Origin: Camellia lanceoleosa
Lineage: Eukaryota > Streptophyta > Magnoliopsida > Ericales > Theaceae
DNA: 64,000 nt
Reading direction: 5' to 3'
Assembly (NCBI GenBank): GCA_025200525.1
Contig: CM045761.1
Location: 205,440,254 to 205,504,253 of the forward strand
Numbering within the stretch: position 1 is the stretch's first letter; every line of letters starts with the position of its first letter. The notes beneath the pieces are model-generated. The model saw only the letters and a list, made by a program, of their open reading frames with translations. It had not been told where the DNA came from and ran no database searches. The translations under genes were made by a program, and so were the position numbers. Positions 39,123 to 51,478 of this stretch are shown here, one piece after another.

Positions 39123-42100
39123 CACTACAACAAGTTGGGTCTTGAATGACGAATTTTTTTTGTCTCCAAAGAGCTAATTTCGTCACTATAGATATTTGTG
39201 AGGAAATATTTTCGTCACCGGTTTCGTCATTGAATGTTTGTCACTAAAAAACATCGTGATGAAAAATAATTTCGTCACTAATGAAATTACTTCAATGACG
39301 AAACTTTTTGTCACCAATAAAACAACATTTTGTCACAAAAAAACCTCATTTTCGTCACCAAATAATTATTCAGTACCACATTGATGACAAAATAATTTCG
39401 TCACGATAAGATGTAAAGTTGACGAAATTTTTCGTCTCCAAACATCATACATGGGTGACAAAATATATTTCGTGGCAAAAATATATATACGTAACGAAAT
39501 TTTTAGTCACCAAACAACAAAATCAATGAAAACTTTCATATATAAACTATAATAAATTGTCACAAAAAATATATTTTTAACAACGAATAATCACTTTGTT
39601 ATAATAACAAGTACAAATAACAAAAGAAATTCGTCACTAAACTTGTCCCATATTTTATATTTCAATTTAAATATTATTTTACAAATATCCTTGCTCATAT
39701 CTCAATAGCCTTTTAAATGTACTAAAAAATCCATTAGCTATTATATACCTCCACACAAAAAATTCACTAAACAATTTATATTATAAGTCAAAATATATCC
39801 ATCAAACAAATTAAATAATAATCCATTAAGTATAACAAAAACAACCATCAAAGCAAATCCCAAAATGAACTAACATGAAGCCTACAAAAAAAATCAACAC
39901 TCGATCTTGATTTGCAACTAAAACTAAATATTAGTTTAGGAAAAAAAAAAATTCAACACTTGATCTTCATTTGCAAGTATGCCTTCCAAACGTCATCAAA
40001 AACCAATCTGCAAGGAAAATAAAGAAAAAAAAAAAAAAAACATTAATATATTATCAACTACATTGTGTAGATCTCTCTATCCATGTCGCTACAAATTGTG
40101 TATACAATAAGTCTAGCTTAACAAGCACAAGTTCCTTTGTTCATGGTAAGCTCCTATTAATCACATCACTAACTTAGAGCAACTCCAACACTGTCTAGCA
40201 AAAATACACAAAAAAGTATACACATTGTTTTGTCTCTACTTGGGTTACTGTGTATTTTAACAAGGGTCATACTAAGTAAGAAGTAACTAATGAATCTATT
40301 TTCATTAAATACATCTTCAAACTTGTTAAATCTTAGTTAATAATTAGTGAAACTGCTGTGCTTTAACTAGTATATACTAACTACCATTAGGGGAGTCACT
40401 ACAATTTATCCTTATTACTACATTAGTTGAGAGGAAATTTCCAATGAACAATGACAAAACTACTTTTCAAAGATGACACCAACCAACTAAGGTTGTACTA
40501 AAAACCACTACTACTAATGTTCCCTCAAACTTTAACAAATAAATGGTTACATATGATAGCATTGTATTCCACATGTATATATATATATATATCTGTTTTA
40601 GATTTTTTTTTAAAAAAACATTGAACAATTAGATTTATAGGGTGATAAACTATCGTGGCCATAAAATTTGCTCTTCATCTTCTTTTTCATATTCCTTCTT
40701 TTTCTGCTTTTCTTCGTACTTCATTGCAACTTGCAAATATATTATCATAAAGAATGTACAATACTAGAGTTTGTTCTAAACTTCAGTAGACTCAAGTTTA
40801 ATCCCAGACTTAACAATTTAGTAATTTGAAAACCAACATGTCGCAGAAAGTTAAATTACAGAATCGATTTTTTTTTTCCCTTCTTATTTAACAATAAGCA
40901 TATGGATGGAATAATGTTAGAATAGGAAAGATTTGGATGCTTACCTCCTTCTGGATATCTTGAGTTATAGTGCACCTTAGCCCAAAAACTCAAGAAAATA
41001 ACTGTAGAACAAATATACACATTTACATATGTATAAAGCATCCCTTGTTTAATTAATGCAAAAATGAGAAAAAAAATTAAACAAAAAAGAAACAAGCCAT
41101 TTTTTTAAGGGAGAATTTCAAAAAAGTGGTGTAAACAAAATAATTTCAAAATAATGCAAGTACAAGTGATTCATGCATAAATTTAAGCAATAAAAACTTG
41201 TACTACCATCATTTTGAAATTATTTTTTCTACCTTCCACTTTTTTGAAATTCCTCCTTTATTTAAATACATCCGAGATTCATTGAAGCGACTAAACCTTG
41301 AAAAACATATTAACTAAGAGCATAATAAGATAATATCACTGAAACTAAATTAACTTTTCATAAACAGTAAACAACCTGAAAAATAAGCAACCTCAAATAG
41401 GTAAACTAAAAGCCCCCCCCCCCCCAAAAAAAAAGGTAGATGGGATTATAATATGAAAATCGAAGAGTAAAACAATCCTTTTCCTAACTAGACCATGCAA
41501 GCATATTGGAGGGAACCATCCTGCCATAGTTGATTATTAGCTTCGGCCAGTTATAGTGAAGGAGTAATTGGAGATTTATTTTTGGGGAGTAATTGGGTAT
41601 CCATGAAGCATAAACAGTGGTGTTCATTATGATTAGAATGTTATTTATTACTCATTTGGATGTTTATTACTTAGTTAGAACATTACACCAAGACAGATTT
41701 TTTTTATTATGGTTCGATTGGTGATTGGTGTTTCGTTATGATCATTGTGGCCATTTGATTACGACTAAAACTAGTATGATACAAAACAATATTTTGAAAC
41801 CCATCCACCAGTGTAACAAAGCCACAACTGAAGCAGGTGTTGCCCAAGACAGCAAAACAGCAACCACAACAGACTCCAAAAGGCCACCCAAAACACCAAA
41901 ACAGCAACCACAATAGATCACAACAGATAACAAAAGACTCCAAAATTAGCGACAAAAAGATGCACCAAATCACGCAGATTAGACAGATGACATCAGACCA
42001 TACTCATCAGATAGTGGCAGGCCAAGGTACCAAACCAGCTAGCAGTCCTCAACTGCAGTCTTTAATCTGATCCAGATTGTTAATTAAGTCCATGACAGAG

Positions 42101-45100
42101 TACATGATCCCCTTTGAAGAAGCTTTAAAAATGTACTATGTGGCATAGTTGAGAAGGGTTAAGATTTAATAAATCTAAGAGTTAGTGCTATGTCTCAAAT
42201 AATGAAGTGCCTTCATGCCCAGAGAAATTTCACTAGTCCTTGAAACATGACAAAGACGTTGCAACCTGCAGACCAATGAATGTTTAACACACTAACATTT
42301 CAAAGATTTCACGACTCTTAGATTTATTCAATCTTAACCCTTCTTAACTATGCCATATAGGACCTTTTTACAGCGGTAAAGACACCTAATCCAGATACAA
42401 ACTCAACCAAACTCATACATGAATTGTAAAGACCAAACTCATATGTTCCTCAAACTCAATAAAGTCTTCTGAATCAGGTGAAAGGGAATTAAAGAGGAAT
42501 CTCCCAACTAATTAGACTGAATCAAATAATAGTGTTCATCAAACATGGGTAGAAACTCTGGAATCTAGACGAATAATTAGTGAAATAACTAAAAAATGAA
42601 GCGATTCCAATATTTCACAATATGAACCTCTGTAGTGGAAATAGAGTTCACCAACATGGTGACAACTGAATGAGACCGAAAAAATGACAATTTTGGTGGC
42701 ATTATTACATGGGTGAGAAATTAATCTAGATATTTATATACTACAATGTTGGAGTATATAAATGTTCCATGTGGAATCAATAACTTCAAGTTCATCATCA
42801 GGCATCAGTTTTCTATCAGGAAGTGTAGAAATCATCTGAAAAGTTCAGTGACAAATGACATAGATGTAGTCCAAAATCCATCAATATTTAATCTGGATGA
42901 GATTTCTATATATAAGGAAAATTAAGCTACATTGTCAAGGTTGTACAACCTAGATTGTGAAGAATAACAATTTACAACAAGAATAAGAAAAAACGCATCA
43001 GAAATGGATGACACAAAGGGATGAATACCGAAATAAATATGGTGAATACAAACCCAACACGACATCCAAATCAATCCTTCAAGCAATGAAAATAGCACAA
43101 AACCAGTCTTTGAACAAAGGCTAGAGTGGTCCAAAAAAAAAAAAGATTTAACAATTTTACATGAATCATACAAGTCTTTTCTTTGACATGAATGGTCTAG
43201 CATGGTGTGACCAATGCATGCACTAGCCTAAATAACCGAATAGTTAATTTTTGGAATATGTTGAAGATATGTGATTATACCCCTAATCCATGAATTCGAA
43301 TGCTGCAATCACAACCTCCGAATGTATAGCGCCATTCTACAGAAACAGTCATTTATCCAAAACCCTAGAATTATTGGATCAGACTAATGGGAAAGTGTTA
43401 AATTTAAGGGAAAACTGTTCTAAAAAATTGGGGGAATGATGGCTTTGCCTGCTTTGACCTATAACATATCTTGTAAAAAAAACCTTATATTTCTGATTTA
43501 AAAAAAAAAAAAACAAGAAAAAAAAATAAAAAAATGAACTGCTAGGACAATATGTTGATGACCATTTATCCAAGCAGTTTGGTGGTCTTAAGTATGTGAG
43601 AGGTTTTTTGATATGGGTAGCATCCCCTCTTGATGTTTTTCTCAATAAAATTTTACTTATTAGAGAGTAAAATAAAGAAGAAAGAAGAAGAAATCATTAC
43701 CAGTTTAGGTTTACTTACATCTATATTATCATACATCTTATTTAAATTCATGAACTCATTCCACATAGCAAAAAATAAAATAAACAAAGGCAGTACCTAA
43801 ACTTAACCCAAACAATGCATAGTGCCCAATTAAACAAAGGTAACCATACACGTGTTCACTGCAAGGGGATCGCCACACTGAAGGGAACGACATTGAACAT
43901 CATAATTCAGATACACATACACTACTACAATGTGACAGAGCATAAAGGAGTTGATCTTCAACTACTTACTGATGCACATAAAAACAACATTTTTTTTAAA
44001 GAAAACTATTTTTCCACATTCACTCACTAAGGGTCTTCAAAAGAATCTCTTATAACAGAAAATAAAATTACATGTTAGATGTGCAGAATATTACCAAGGG
44101 CAACAAATATAAGTGTCATCCTATCTACAAGCGAAGAGTTGCCACGTAAGACACCTTGTGTATGTGTCAAAACATAGCACTCATGTTATTATCCACATTT
44201 CATATAATAATGTGAAATTAGTCATGAATGCATGCCAAGTCAAGCAAGCAAGGGACAAGATAGCACTTGGGTCAAGAATGTGATACGAAGCATGCATGTC
44301 CACCAAAGTGACAAGAGACACGAGCAGAGAAGATAGAATAGGGTGCTTGAACACATGTAAGGCCAAAAGATAAGTATGACTCACATTTGAACGTGTAAGA
44401 CAAAATTATGTGAAAATGTGAGACAAGAACGAACAACAGAATAAGGGCATAAACATGTGCTAGGCCAATAGGAGATGCCTCATGAATAGCACTTGATTTT
44501 GTTAGAGAAAGTGAGTACAATTTCCTAACCAATTTCTTATGATTCCAACCTAACCAATCTCCTACTTTCTTTAATATTATACTTACTGGTTCCAAGTTCT
44601 ATCCTTTGTTTTCTTTATTCTCTTCTTAGAATGTTCGTTTTTTACTTTTGTTTTTTCTTTTTTTTTTGGGGTTTATTTCTGGGCTTATTATATCATCTTC
44701 TTATCTTTTAAATATTTTTACCCATAAATAAAAACAATTAAACTATATAAAAGAGAGAGACAGAGAGAGATAAGTTAGCAATCCTAGGAAAAATATTTAT
44801 CAGGGTTGGACTGTTATCATTTTTTACACAGTGCTCACTTGTATATATATATTCACAATAAAAAGATTTACAAGAGAAATTCAGACCAAAAAAAGAAAAA
44901 AAACCAACCAATACACTAACAACAATTCCGCCAAATCACATAAGAGACACTAAAGACAACAGAGCACATATCTAAAAGAGTTGTTAATCTTCATAATTGA
45001 TATCCAACAACAACAACGACCAACAATCATAAACCACCTAAACAGATAGATATCCAGAGAGCAAGCAAGATTCAAACTTGCTTCTGATAGATATAGACAT

Positions 45101-45238
45101 AAGTAAGGCCACACCCATACAAGGCAGGTCTTCTTCTCAGGTGAAGGGTAAACTAACTAAGTTGTATAAAAAACACACCCACACAGGATAAAATCTATCT
45201 TCTTCTTCAAAGAACAGAATGAAACTAGAGCAAAATTC

Positions 45239-45284
<46 letters not shown>

Positions 45285-46262
45285 TCTCTTCCTCAAATCT
45301 GAGTAGAGCATTAATGGCTAACAATTAACTACCAAAAAAAACCCAAAAAATACATATAAACTTCAAAAATCAAATGATAAATCAAAGCTTTTAAATTGCT
45401 CAATAAAGGAGATAAATCAACAATAAAGCCAGATTATCAGATACAAAAATTATGAAGATTGAAAACCCAAATTTTTTTTGAAAAAACTCAATTACATCGA
45501 TGCAATACAAGAAAAAAATAGAAAAAAAACAACCTGGGTTTGATGCAAAGAGTGGAGCCCTGTTTATACAACAAGGGCCGAAGGTAGTGTAGGCATTGAA
45601 GGTGGAGTAGCGAGGGAAAAGAGCGACGGCGCAGAGGGAGAGGTATTGCGTGCATCTGTCTTGATAGAGAGAGAGAGAGATGATCGAGAAAAGAGGCAAA
45701 ACAAAAATAACCCTATTCAGTTTTTTTTTTTTTTCTTTTTCCGATTCAAAATTATCCTATTGCGTTGATAAATAGAAAACAGGGAAAACAAAAATTAATA
45801 CCTCAGTTTGAAAGAGTGAGATGATAAATAGAAAAGGGATTAAAAAAAAAATTAATACCTTTTTTTTTTGTCATTGCTGCTCAATATATCAAAATTTTCC
45901 CCCTAAATTTGGTGACAATATTATTTCCTCACCGAAAGATCTCAAAAATATTAAAAATTATTGGTGACGAAAATATATTTCTCACAAATAATTTTATGAT
46001 TAGTGACAAATATTTTTCTCACCAAAAGTCCCAAAATTTTGGCGCCATCCAAAAAAATTAGCGAGAAAATTTTTGATGACAAAATTTAATTTTTTCTCAT
46101 CTAAAAGGAAGTATTTATTGATGAACAGAAATTTCATCACCTATTATTTTTATTTTTTTATTATATGTGACAAAATTTATAAATTCGTCACGAATTATTC
46201 TTATTTAGTGACGAAATTTATTTTCTTCTCTAGTTTTCGTCACCATAATTACTTTTGTTGTA
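39123..46262. mobile_element. CACTA (En/Spm)-like DNA transposon, 7.1 kb, non-autonomous
   Basis: Left end is CACTACAACAAG; the right end reads TTTTGTTGTA, the complement of TACAACAAAA, lacking the last three bases of a canonical CACTA end. Both subterminal regions (39130-39560 and 45890-46250) are packed with TTTCGTCAC / GTGACGAAA motifs in both orientations, the classic CACTA subterminal repeats. It splits gag of the Tat element, whose pieces abut its ends. No transposase-like frame is seen in the AT-rich interior, which holds only short ORFs, a 45-base CT microsatellite (45238-45282) and a fold-back at 42123-42378. A target duplication is not seen, consistent with loss of the right tip. 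Confidence 0.8.
42123..42378. repeat. Large inverted repeat (about 60-base arms) inside the CACTA element
   Basis: The left arm at about 42123-42184 contains GGCATAGTTGAGAAGGGTTA and AATAAATCTAAGAG. The right arm at about 42316-42378 contains the inverse (CTCTTAGATTTATTCAATCT, TAACCCTTCTTAACTATGCC). Arms differ at a handful of positions and are separated by about 130 bases, so a transcript would fold into a long hairpin. No ORF. Confidence 0.8.
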
Positions 46263-46576
46263 AGCTGCATGACATTGTTCTGCATCATGAAGTTGACGAC
46301 CGACTGCAGGTCTACAAACTTGTCTGCCAATTCTTTTACTTCCTCATCCCTCCGTAAGCACCTGTCCCTCCATACCTGGAGGTTATCTTCATTGTAGTAG
46401 CTGTCTTGGTCTGTCTTCTTTGAAGTGTCGCCCTCCTGGCCGACGTCTTTTCCTCCGTGCCCTTGGTCACGGGCTTCTTTGTTGTGGTTGTCTCCTTCAA
46501 TGTCAAGGTCGATAGGCTTGCCACTCCCAGCGGGAGCGTCGTCCCTAACCTTTTCTTCTTGTACGTTACTGGCCAT
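46263..46576 (-). pseudogene. Tat element Gag, N-terminal part
   Basis: Starts with the ATG at 46574-46576, 16 bases beyond the primer site. It is acidic and hydrophilic (PIDLDIEGDN, GHGGKDVGQEGD) and is followed by a predicted helix (EEVKELADKFVDLQSVVNF). It stops at the CACTA end after NNVMQL; the remainder of gag lies left of 39123. Confidence 0.85.
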
Positions 46577-46592
46577 CTATTTGTCTTTCTTT

Positions 46593-46608
46593 CCCACAGA
46601 CGGCGCCA
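46593..46608 (-). other. Primer binding site of the Tat element
   Basis: TGGCGCCGTCTGTGGG on the minus strand, three bases from the LTR edge at 46612. This GGCGCC-type site, distinct from the tRNA-iMet site of elements A and B, is usual in the Tat/Athila branch. Confidence 0.88.
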
Positions 46609-46611
46609 AAT

Positions 46612-47149
46612 TGTGTGAGTGATTTTCTGATCACACTGCCCTCCTTAGTGATTCAACTATAGAACACAGGCAGAATAGATGGTACCCTGCTGTCCTACAC
46701 AGAAAGAAAAGGCTCCGGCGGTGGTTCTTCCACCCGGAGGTACTCTGACAATCAAGTCAATATATCTCTCAAAGATAATCAAGTATTCAACTCACAAGCT
46801 TGAGTATAAAAACATACCTTAGTCCCATGGGGGTGCCTCTCTTTTATAGCCAATACAATCCTAGTCCCAATAGGAGCCTAACTCCAATGGACTCAAGATT
46901 ACTGCTAATCTGGAACTCCCAGTGGGATTAGGATAAACCCTCTAAGAGTTTCATCATTACCCAAACTGAAGTCTTCTCTCCATCTAGGACTCTTGTCCTT
47001 TATCCGCTTATCTCGGATTCCGATATCTTCGAAGATAACCTCGGCAACTTCGAGATCACCTCGGCGTAACTATCACGACACGTGGCACCTTGGCTGACAC
47101 GTCGGCGTCACCTTGCCACATGTTGGTACTCAGAAAATATATCCCTACA
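46612..47149 (-). repeat. 5' LTR of the Tat element
   Basis: 538 bases, pairs with 28887-29424, and is followed by the target duplication GCTGT at 47150-47154. Confidence 0.95.
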
Positions 47150-47454
47150 GCTGTCACAACCATTCATCAATTTTCTCATTTCATCGATTTCTCCTTTCTC
47201 TGTTTGGTTTTTAGAAATAATCAAAAGGTTTTTTTCTTTTTTTCTTTTTATAATCTATGGCCATAATGAGTTCTTCTAGTTCTAGTTTGTTATTGAATGA
47301 ATTCAATGATTAGGAAAACGGCGACGTTGGAAAAAATAAAATAAAATAAAAATAAAAAATTCCTCCTACGGCCGTTATGTGATGTACAATGAAGTATTAG
47401 ACAGAGGACGACGAAACACCGTCAAGCTTTGATTGTGTTTTTGCTTTTCTGACT

Positions 47455-48335
47455 TCATTTTTGGAAAACAAATGGTGTTTTATTGCTTATTTGTGCATAT
47501 AATTGTTTGAAATTAAGGGCTGTAAGATGATCTTTGCCTCTTGGAATCGGAATATGGTCTGCCGCCGAAAACATTGCGTAGGTCGGTACGTATGGCAAGA
47601 GAATATGAGCCGCCCTTCCTTGTTTCTGAAGATTTGGACGGCCAACGAACTGCAGAGCGATTTTAATTTCCGCAATTACAGCGTCGTCGGCCGAAACCAA
47701 CACTTTCTTCAAATCGTTGCCTGCACAAACAAAACGGTAAGTACATGAAAGGAGAGCCGAATACATATACGGAAATAGAAGCAACTAGAGTGAGCTATAC
47801 GGCCACCTGGATTGCATTTTCGCCTTGGCACGGGATCTAGGCGATCTTCACCCTCGCCGAATTCCCAGTTGCCTTGAACAACGACCATCACGTCGTCAAC
47901 ACACTTGCCAGAGCTAGTAAGCATGGTCACTAAATGATGGTCGGTGTCCTTGGCCCTAAGAAAATAGCGTCCTAGTCGGCCAGTAGACTTGGCTAAGGCA
48001 TAGCAATGCCGAATTGTAGGTATGCCTAGGTTAATCCTAAGACGACGGTTCAACTCTATAATCCCCATTATGATGCGAAAAAAATTCACGTTAGGCTGGG
48101 GAGGAATTAAGCCCCAATGTCGAAGAACGACCCTTAAAAATGGATGAAGTGGAAAACGGACTCCGCCCTCAGCAATCAATAGGAGAGGAAAGATGATTGT
48201 ACTCTCATCGGTCCTATGCATATCAATTGTGTTGTCTGCCACGAGTGACAGATGGACGTCGTCGGGGACGGAATAATGGCGTCGGAAGCCGAAAATTCGA
48301 TCCGCAAAAAGGAGCTCTTTAAAATTTTTTGCCAT
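47455..48335 (-). pseudogene. Second aORF-type gene (transposase_28-like), remnant of another Tat element
   Basis: Exon 1 (48335-47807) encodes FRRHYSVPDDVHLSLVADN, GGVRFPLHPFLRVVLRHWGL, FFRIIMGIIELNRRLRI and a NWEFGEG block. It aligns domain for domain with exon 1 of the gene at 30413. It ends at a GT donor (47806-47805); an 86-base phase-1 intron (47806-47721) leads to exon 2 (47720-47455), which is open. Intron length and phase equal those of the other copy. Its orientation and the plus-strand LTR to its right say it was the antisense gene of a second Tat element running on the plus strand. Exon 1 is intact; the coiled-coil part is missing. Confidence 0.75.
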
Positions 48336-48715
48336 CGTAGCCAGCCTAAGGATTATGCAAAACTAAAAGTAAACAAGGAAATGGTATTAGAAGTGAAAGA
48401 AAAGAGAACTTCCAAGAAGCAAAAGGGATAATGAGAGACAGGAGGAAGTTACAGAGGTCGCGAAGTGGCGAAGTTGTACTAGAAGGCAAGCCAAAAACTT
48501 TGAGTATTCAAAATATACATTCGAAGAGACAATGTTTTAAACCACATTAAATGGAGGAAGCGTACGAGGAGGCGGGAACTTGTAATGATGACCAGGAAAC
48601 GTGTGCGCTCTGACACGCTTTGGAATGAGGTTAACCGCCGAATTTTTGACTTTTCAAGCTCAAAACCAAACACGCAAACTAAATAGTGTTAGTGGGGAGT
48701 GTGGGGGGGGGCAAT
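48336..48715. other. Flank of the second aORF, with polypurine tract
   Basis: Upstream DNA of the minus-strand aORF-type gene. It ends with a G9 run (AGTGTGGGGGGGGGCAAT, about 48699-48716), which fits the polypurine tract of a plus-strand element next to its 3' LTR. Confidence 0.55.
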
Positions 48716-49150
48716 TATAGGAGCCGAATAATAAGAGACGCAGATGGGCCGAGTACACATTTGGCTAATTGGTATATATTATACTGGCTCCCGTTTCCTA
48801 CATTCTAGATGCCGAATAACTTAATCGGCCATAAAGATCAATTGAGCGAGGGGCTGATTGAAAGTTGGAATATGGCAAAAGAGGGGGGCCGAGTGAACAA
48901 TCACATGATGGGTCAAAAGTGGGCCCTACCCTGAGGACCAGGAGCATATATAAATAAAAGAACAACAACTAAAGAGAGGTATGTGAGAATTAGTACGTTT
49001 TACTTAAGATACAAGTAACAAAGAGAGCATACACTAAATTGTCCGTCGAAGTGCTAATTCTAGCACCCCCGACCCGAGTGTTCATTCCTTTTCAGGTTTT
49101 TAGCTAAGGATCTCGAGTGTCCCATTGGATCCAAGGAGTATTTCCAAACC
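48716..49150 (+). repeat. 3' LTR (or part of it) of the second Tat element
   Basis: Begins TATAGGAGCC, probably an original TGTAGGAGCC, immediately after the polypurine tract. It has a TATA box with leader (GCATATATAAATAAAAGAAC at about 48949) and ends near the junction with the truncated copia. The right border is uncertain. Confidence 0.55.
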
Positions 49151-49226
49151 ACTTCCCCACAAAGCCTTATAAATGTTTAAACTCTATAAAACAGAAGTTG
49201 AAAATTAACTTGGTAAAACCATTAAA

Positions 49227-49750
49227 ATGGTTAGAAGTGATAAGGGTGGTGAATATGATACACAATTAAATGAATTTTGTGCACAACATGGCATTATTCA
49301 CCAAACTACAGCACCCTATTCTCCTCAACAAAATGGAATTGCTGAAAGAAAAAATGGAACCCTAAAAGAAATGATGAATGCCATGTTACTAATTTCAGGC
49401 TTACCACAGAACTTATGGGGGGAAGCAATATTGTCTGCTAATTATGTTCTTAACAGAATACCCCACAAGATAACCAACAGCACTCCTTATGAATTGTGGA
49501 AAGATCGACCACCTTCCTACAAATGCTTAAAAGTGTAGGGGTGTTCGGCAAAAGTTGAAGTTCCTATTCCTAAAAAGACTAAGATTGGACCAAAAATAAT
49601 AGATTGTGTGTTTATTGGTTATGCTCAGAATAGTAGCGCATACCGGTTTTTGACTTATAAATCAGAAATACCTGATATAAATGTGAATACTATTATAGAG
49701 TCAAGGAATGCTATGTTTTTTGAACATGTCTTTTCTTACAAGAAAGGAAA
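49227..49750 (+). pseudogene. Copia integrase, C-terminal half
   Basis: Contains VRSDKGGEYDTQLNEFCAQ, HQTTAPYSPQQNGIAERKN, LWGEAILSANYVLNRIP and, after a stop at 49536-49538, the GKP/VFIGYA-like block. The catalytic D and E of the D-D-35-E triad are visible in RSDKGGE and NGIAERK; the first D is lost with the truncated 5' part. Confidence 0.88.
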
Positions 49751-50042
49751 GGAATTAAGTTCATAGAAAAGAACTTATGATTGTACACAAAATCAAGAGA
49801 CTAATGACAATCAAACACAAGAGACTAGTAATGGTCTCAACCAACAGGATTTAACTGATGATGAACCAAGACGAAGTAAGAGAGTGAGAACATCAAAATC
49901 CTTTGGTCCAGATTTTCTGACATACTTGTTAGAAAATGAACCTCAAAGCTTTAAGGAAGCAATTACGGGTCCTGAAACACATTTGTGGAAAGAGGCTGTT
50001 AATAATGAAATTGAATCCATTATATAAAATCATACTTAGGAA

Positions 50043-51478
50043 TTGGTGGATCTTCCACCTGGTTCTAAACCTCTTGGATATAAGTGGATATTTAAGAGAA
50101 AAATGAAAGCAGATGGTTCAATAGACAAGTATAAAGTAAGACTTGTGGTAAAAAGTTACAGACAAAAGGAAGGTCTGGACTATTTTAACACATATTTCCC
50201 TATGACAAAAATAACATCCATCCGCATGCTTATTGCCATAGCAGCGTTGTTTAATTTAGAAATACATCAAATGGATATTAAGACAGCTTTCTTAAACGGT
50301 GATCTAAATGAAGAGATCTATATGGAGCAACCCAAGGGCTTGTATTACCGGGGCAAGGAAAGAACGTTTGTCGGCTTGTAAAATCCCTTTATGGATTAAA
50401 ACAAGTACCTAAGCAATGGCATGAAAAATTTGATCGTGCTATGCTTACTAATGGGTTTAAGATAAACGAATGTGACAAGTGCATCTATGTTAAAAATACT
50501 GACCAAGGATATGTCATAGTTTGTCTTTATGTGGATGACATGCTTATCATTGGAAGCAGTCAAAACATGATCAAATCAACTAAGTAAATGCTTAACAAAA
50601 GATTTGATATGAAAAATATAGGGGTCGCAGATGTTATATTAGGAATGAAAATCACTAAAACATCTGATGAATATGCATTATCTCAATCACATTATATTGA
50701 GAAAATTCTTGGTAAATTTATCAAGGATGATTTGAATGTAGCTAGAACACCTGTAGACATCAGTCTTTATTTATTGAAAAATAAAGGTGATGCAGTGTCT
50801 CAATTAAAATACTCCCAAATTATTGGAAGCCGAATGTACCTAATGTATTGTATTCGTCCTGACATAGCTTATGTAGTTAGTAAATTGAGTAGGTACACTA
50901 GTAACCCCGGAGAAGACCATTGGAAAGCGATCATTCGGGCTCTTAGATATTTAAGATTTACCCGTGATCATGGTTTGAACTTTACTCGATATCCAGCAGT
51001 ACTCGAAAGTTATTGTGATGCCAATTGGATATCGGATACTAAAGATTCAAAATCCACCAGTGGATATGTCTTTACTCTAGGAGGCACTGCTGTTTCTTGG
51101 AAGTCCACGAAACAAACATACATCGCACGATCCACAATGGAATCCAAGTTCATTGCTTTAGACAAAGCAGGTGAAGAAGCAGAATTGCTTCGTCACTTTT
51201 TAGAAAACATTCCAATGTGGCTAAAACATGTGCCAGCTGTTTGCATTCATTATGATAATCAATCTGCAATAAGCAGGGCACAGAATCATATGTATAACGG
51301 TAAGTCACGACATATTCGTCATCGACATAATACCGTAAGGCAATTGTTGTCAAATGGAATAATCTCAATAAATTATGTAAAATCTAAAGAGAATATTGCG
51401 GATCCGTTAACAAAAGGTTTGACAAAAGAGCTAGTGTCTATTTCATCAAAGGGGATGGGATTAAAACCTATTACATAA
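50043..51478 (+). pseudogene. Copia reverse transcriptase and RNase H (frameshifted)
   Basis: 50043-50381 has LGYKWIFKRKMKADGSIDKYK, IHQMDIKTAFLNGDLNEEIY. A frameshift near 50360 moves to the frame holding SLYGLKQ and the catalytic LYVDDMLIIGS box (about 50527). A TAA at 50585-50587 precedes 50588-51478: [22 protein letters not shown], then RNase H with [38 protein letters not shown] and the end [11 protein letters not shown]. Inactive copy. Confidence 0.9.

Larger units (their letters stand above)
28887..47149 (-). mobile_element. Ty3/gypsy Tat-lineage retrotransposon, 18.3 kb, with CACTA insert
   Basis: Two 538-base LTRs (28887-29424 and 46612-47149), TG...CA on the minus strand, differ at about 24 positions. 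The 5-base target duplication GCTGT is perfect (28882-28886 and 47150-47154). In element order: 5' LTR at right, primer site TGGCGCCGTCTGTGGG (46608-46593), gag (46576-46263 and 39122-38265), protease, reverse transcriptase, dual RNase H, integrase to 33778, tandem-repeat block, a divergently oriented antisense gene (30413-32699), polypurine tract, 3' LTR. The second RNase H, the non-Met primer site and the antisense ORF between pol and the 3' LTR are hallmarks of the Tat/Ogre lineage. Without the 7.1-kb CACTA it would be about 11.1 kb. Confidence 0.93.

Noticed and set aside
40560..40600. (TA)n run as replication origin or matrix attachment site
   Set aside because: Simple dinucleotide repeats are common here and carry no specific support.
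39560..45890. Short ORFs in the CACTA interior as transposase exons
   Set aside because: No transposase motif or coherent exon chain was recognised; AT-rich interior with runs.
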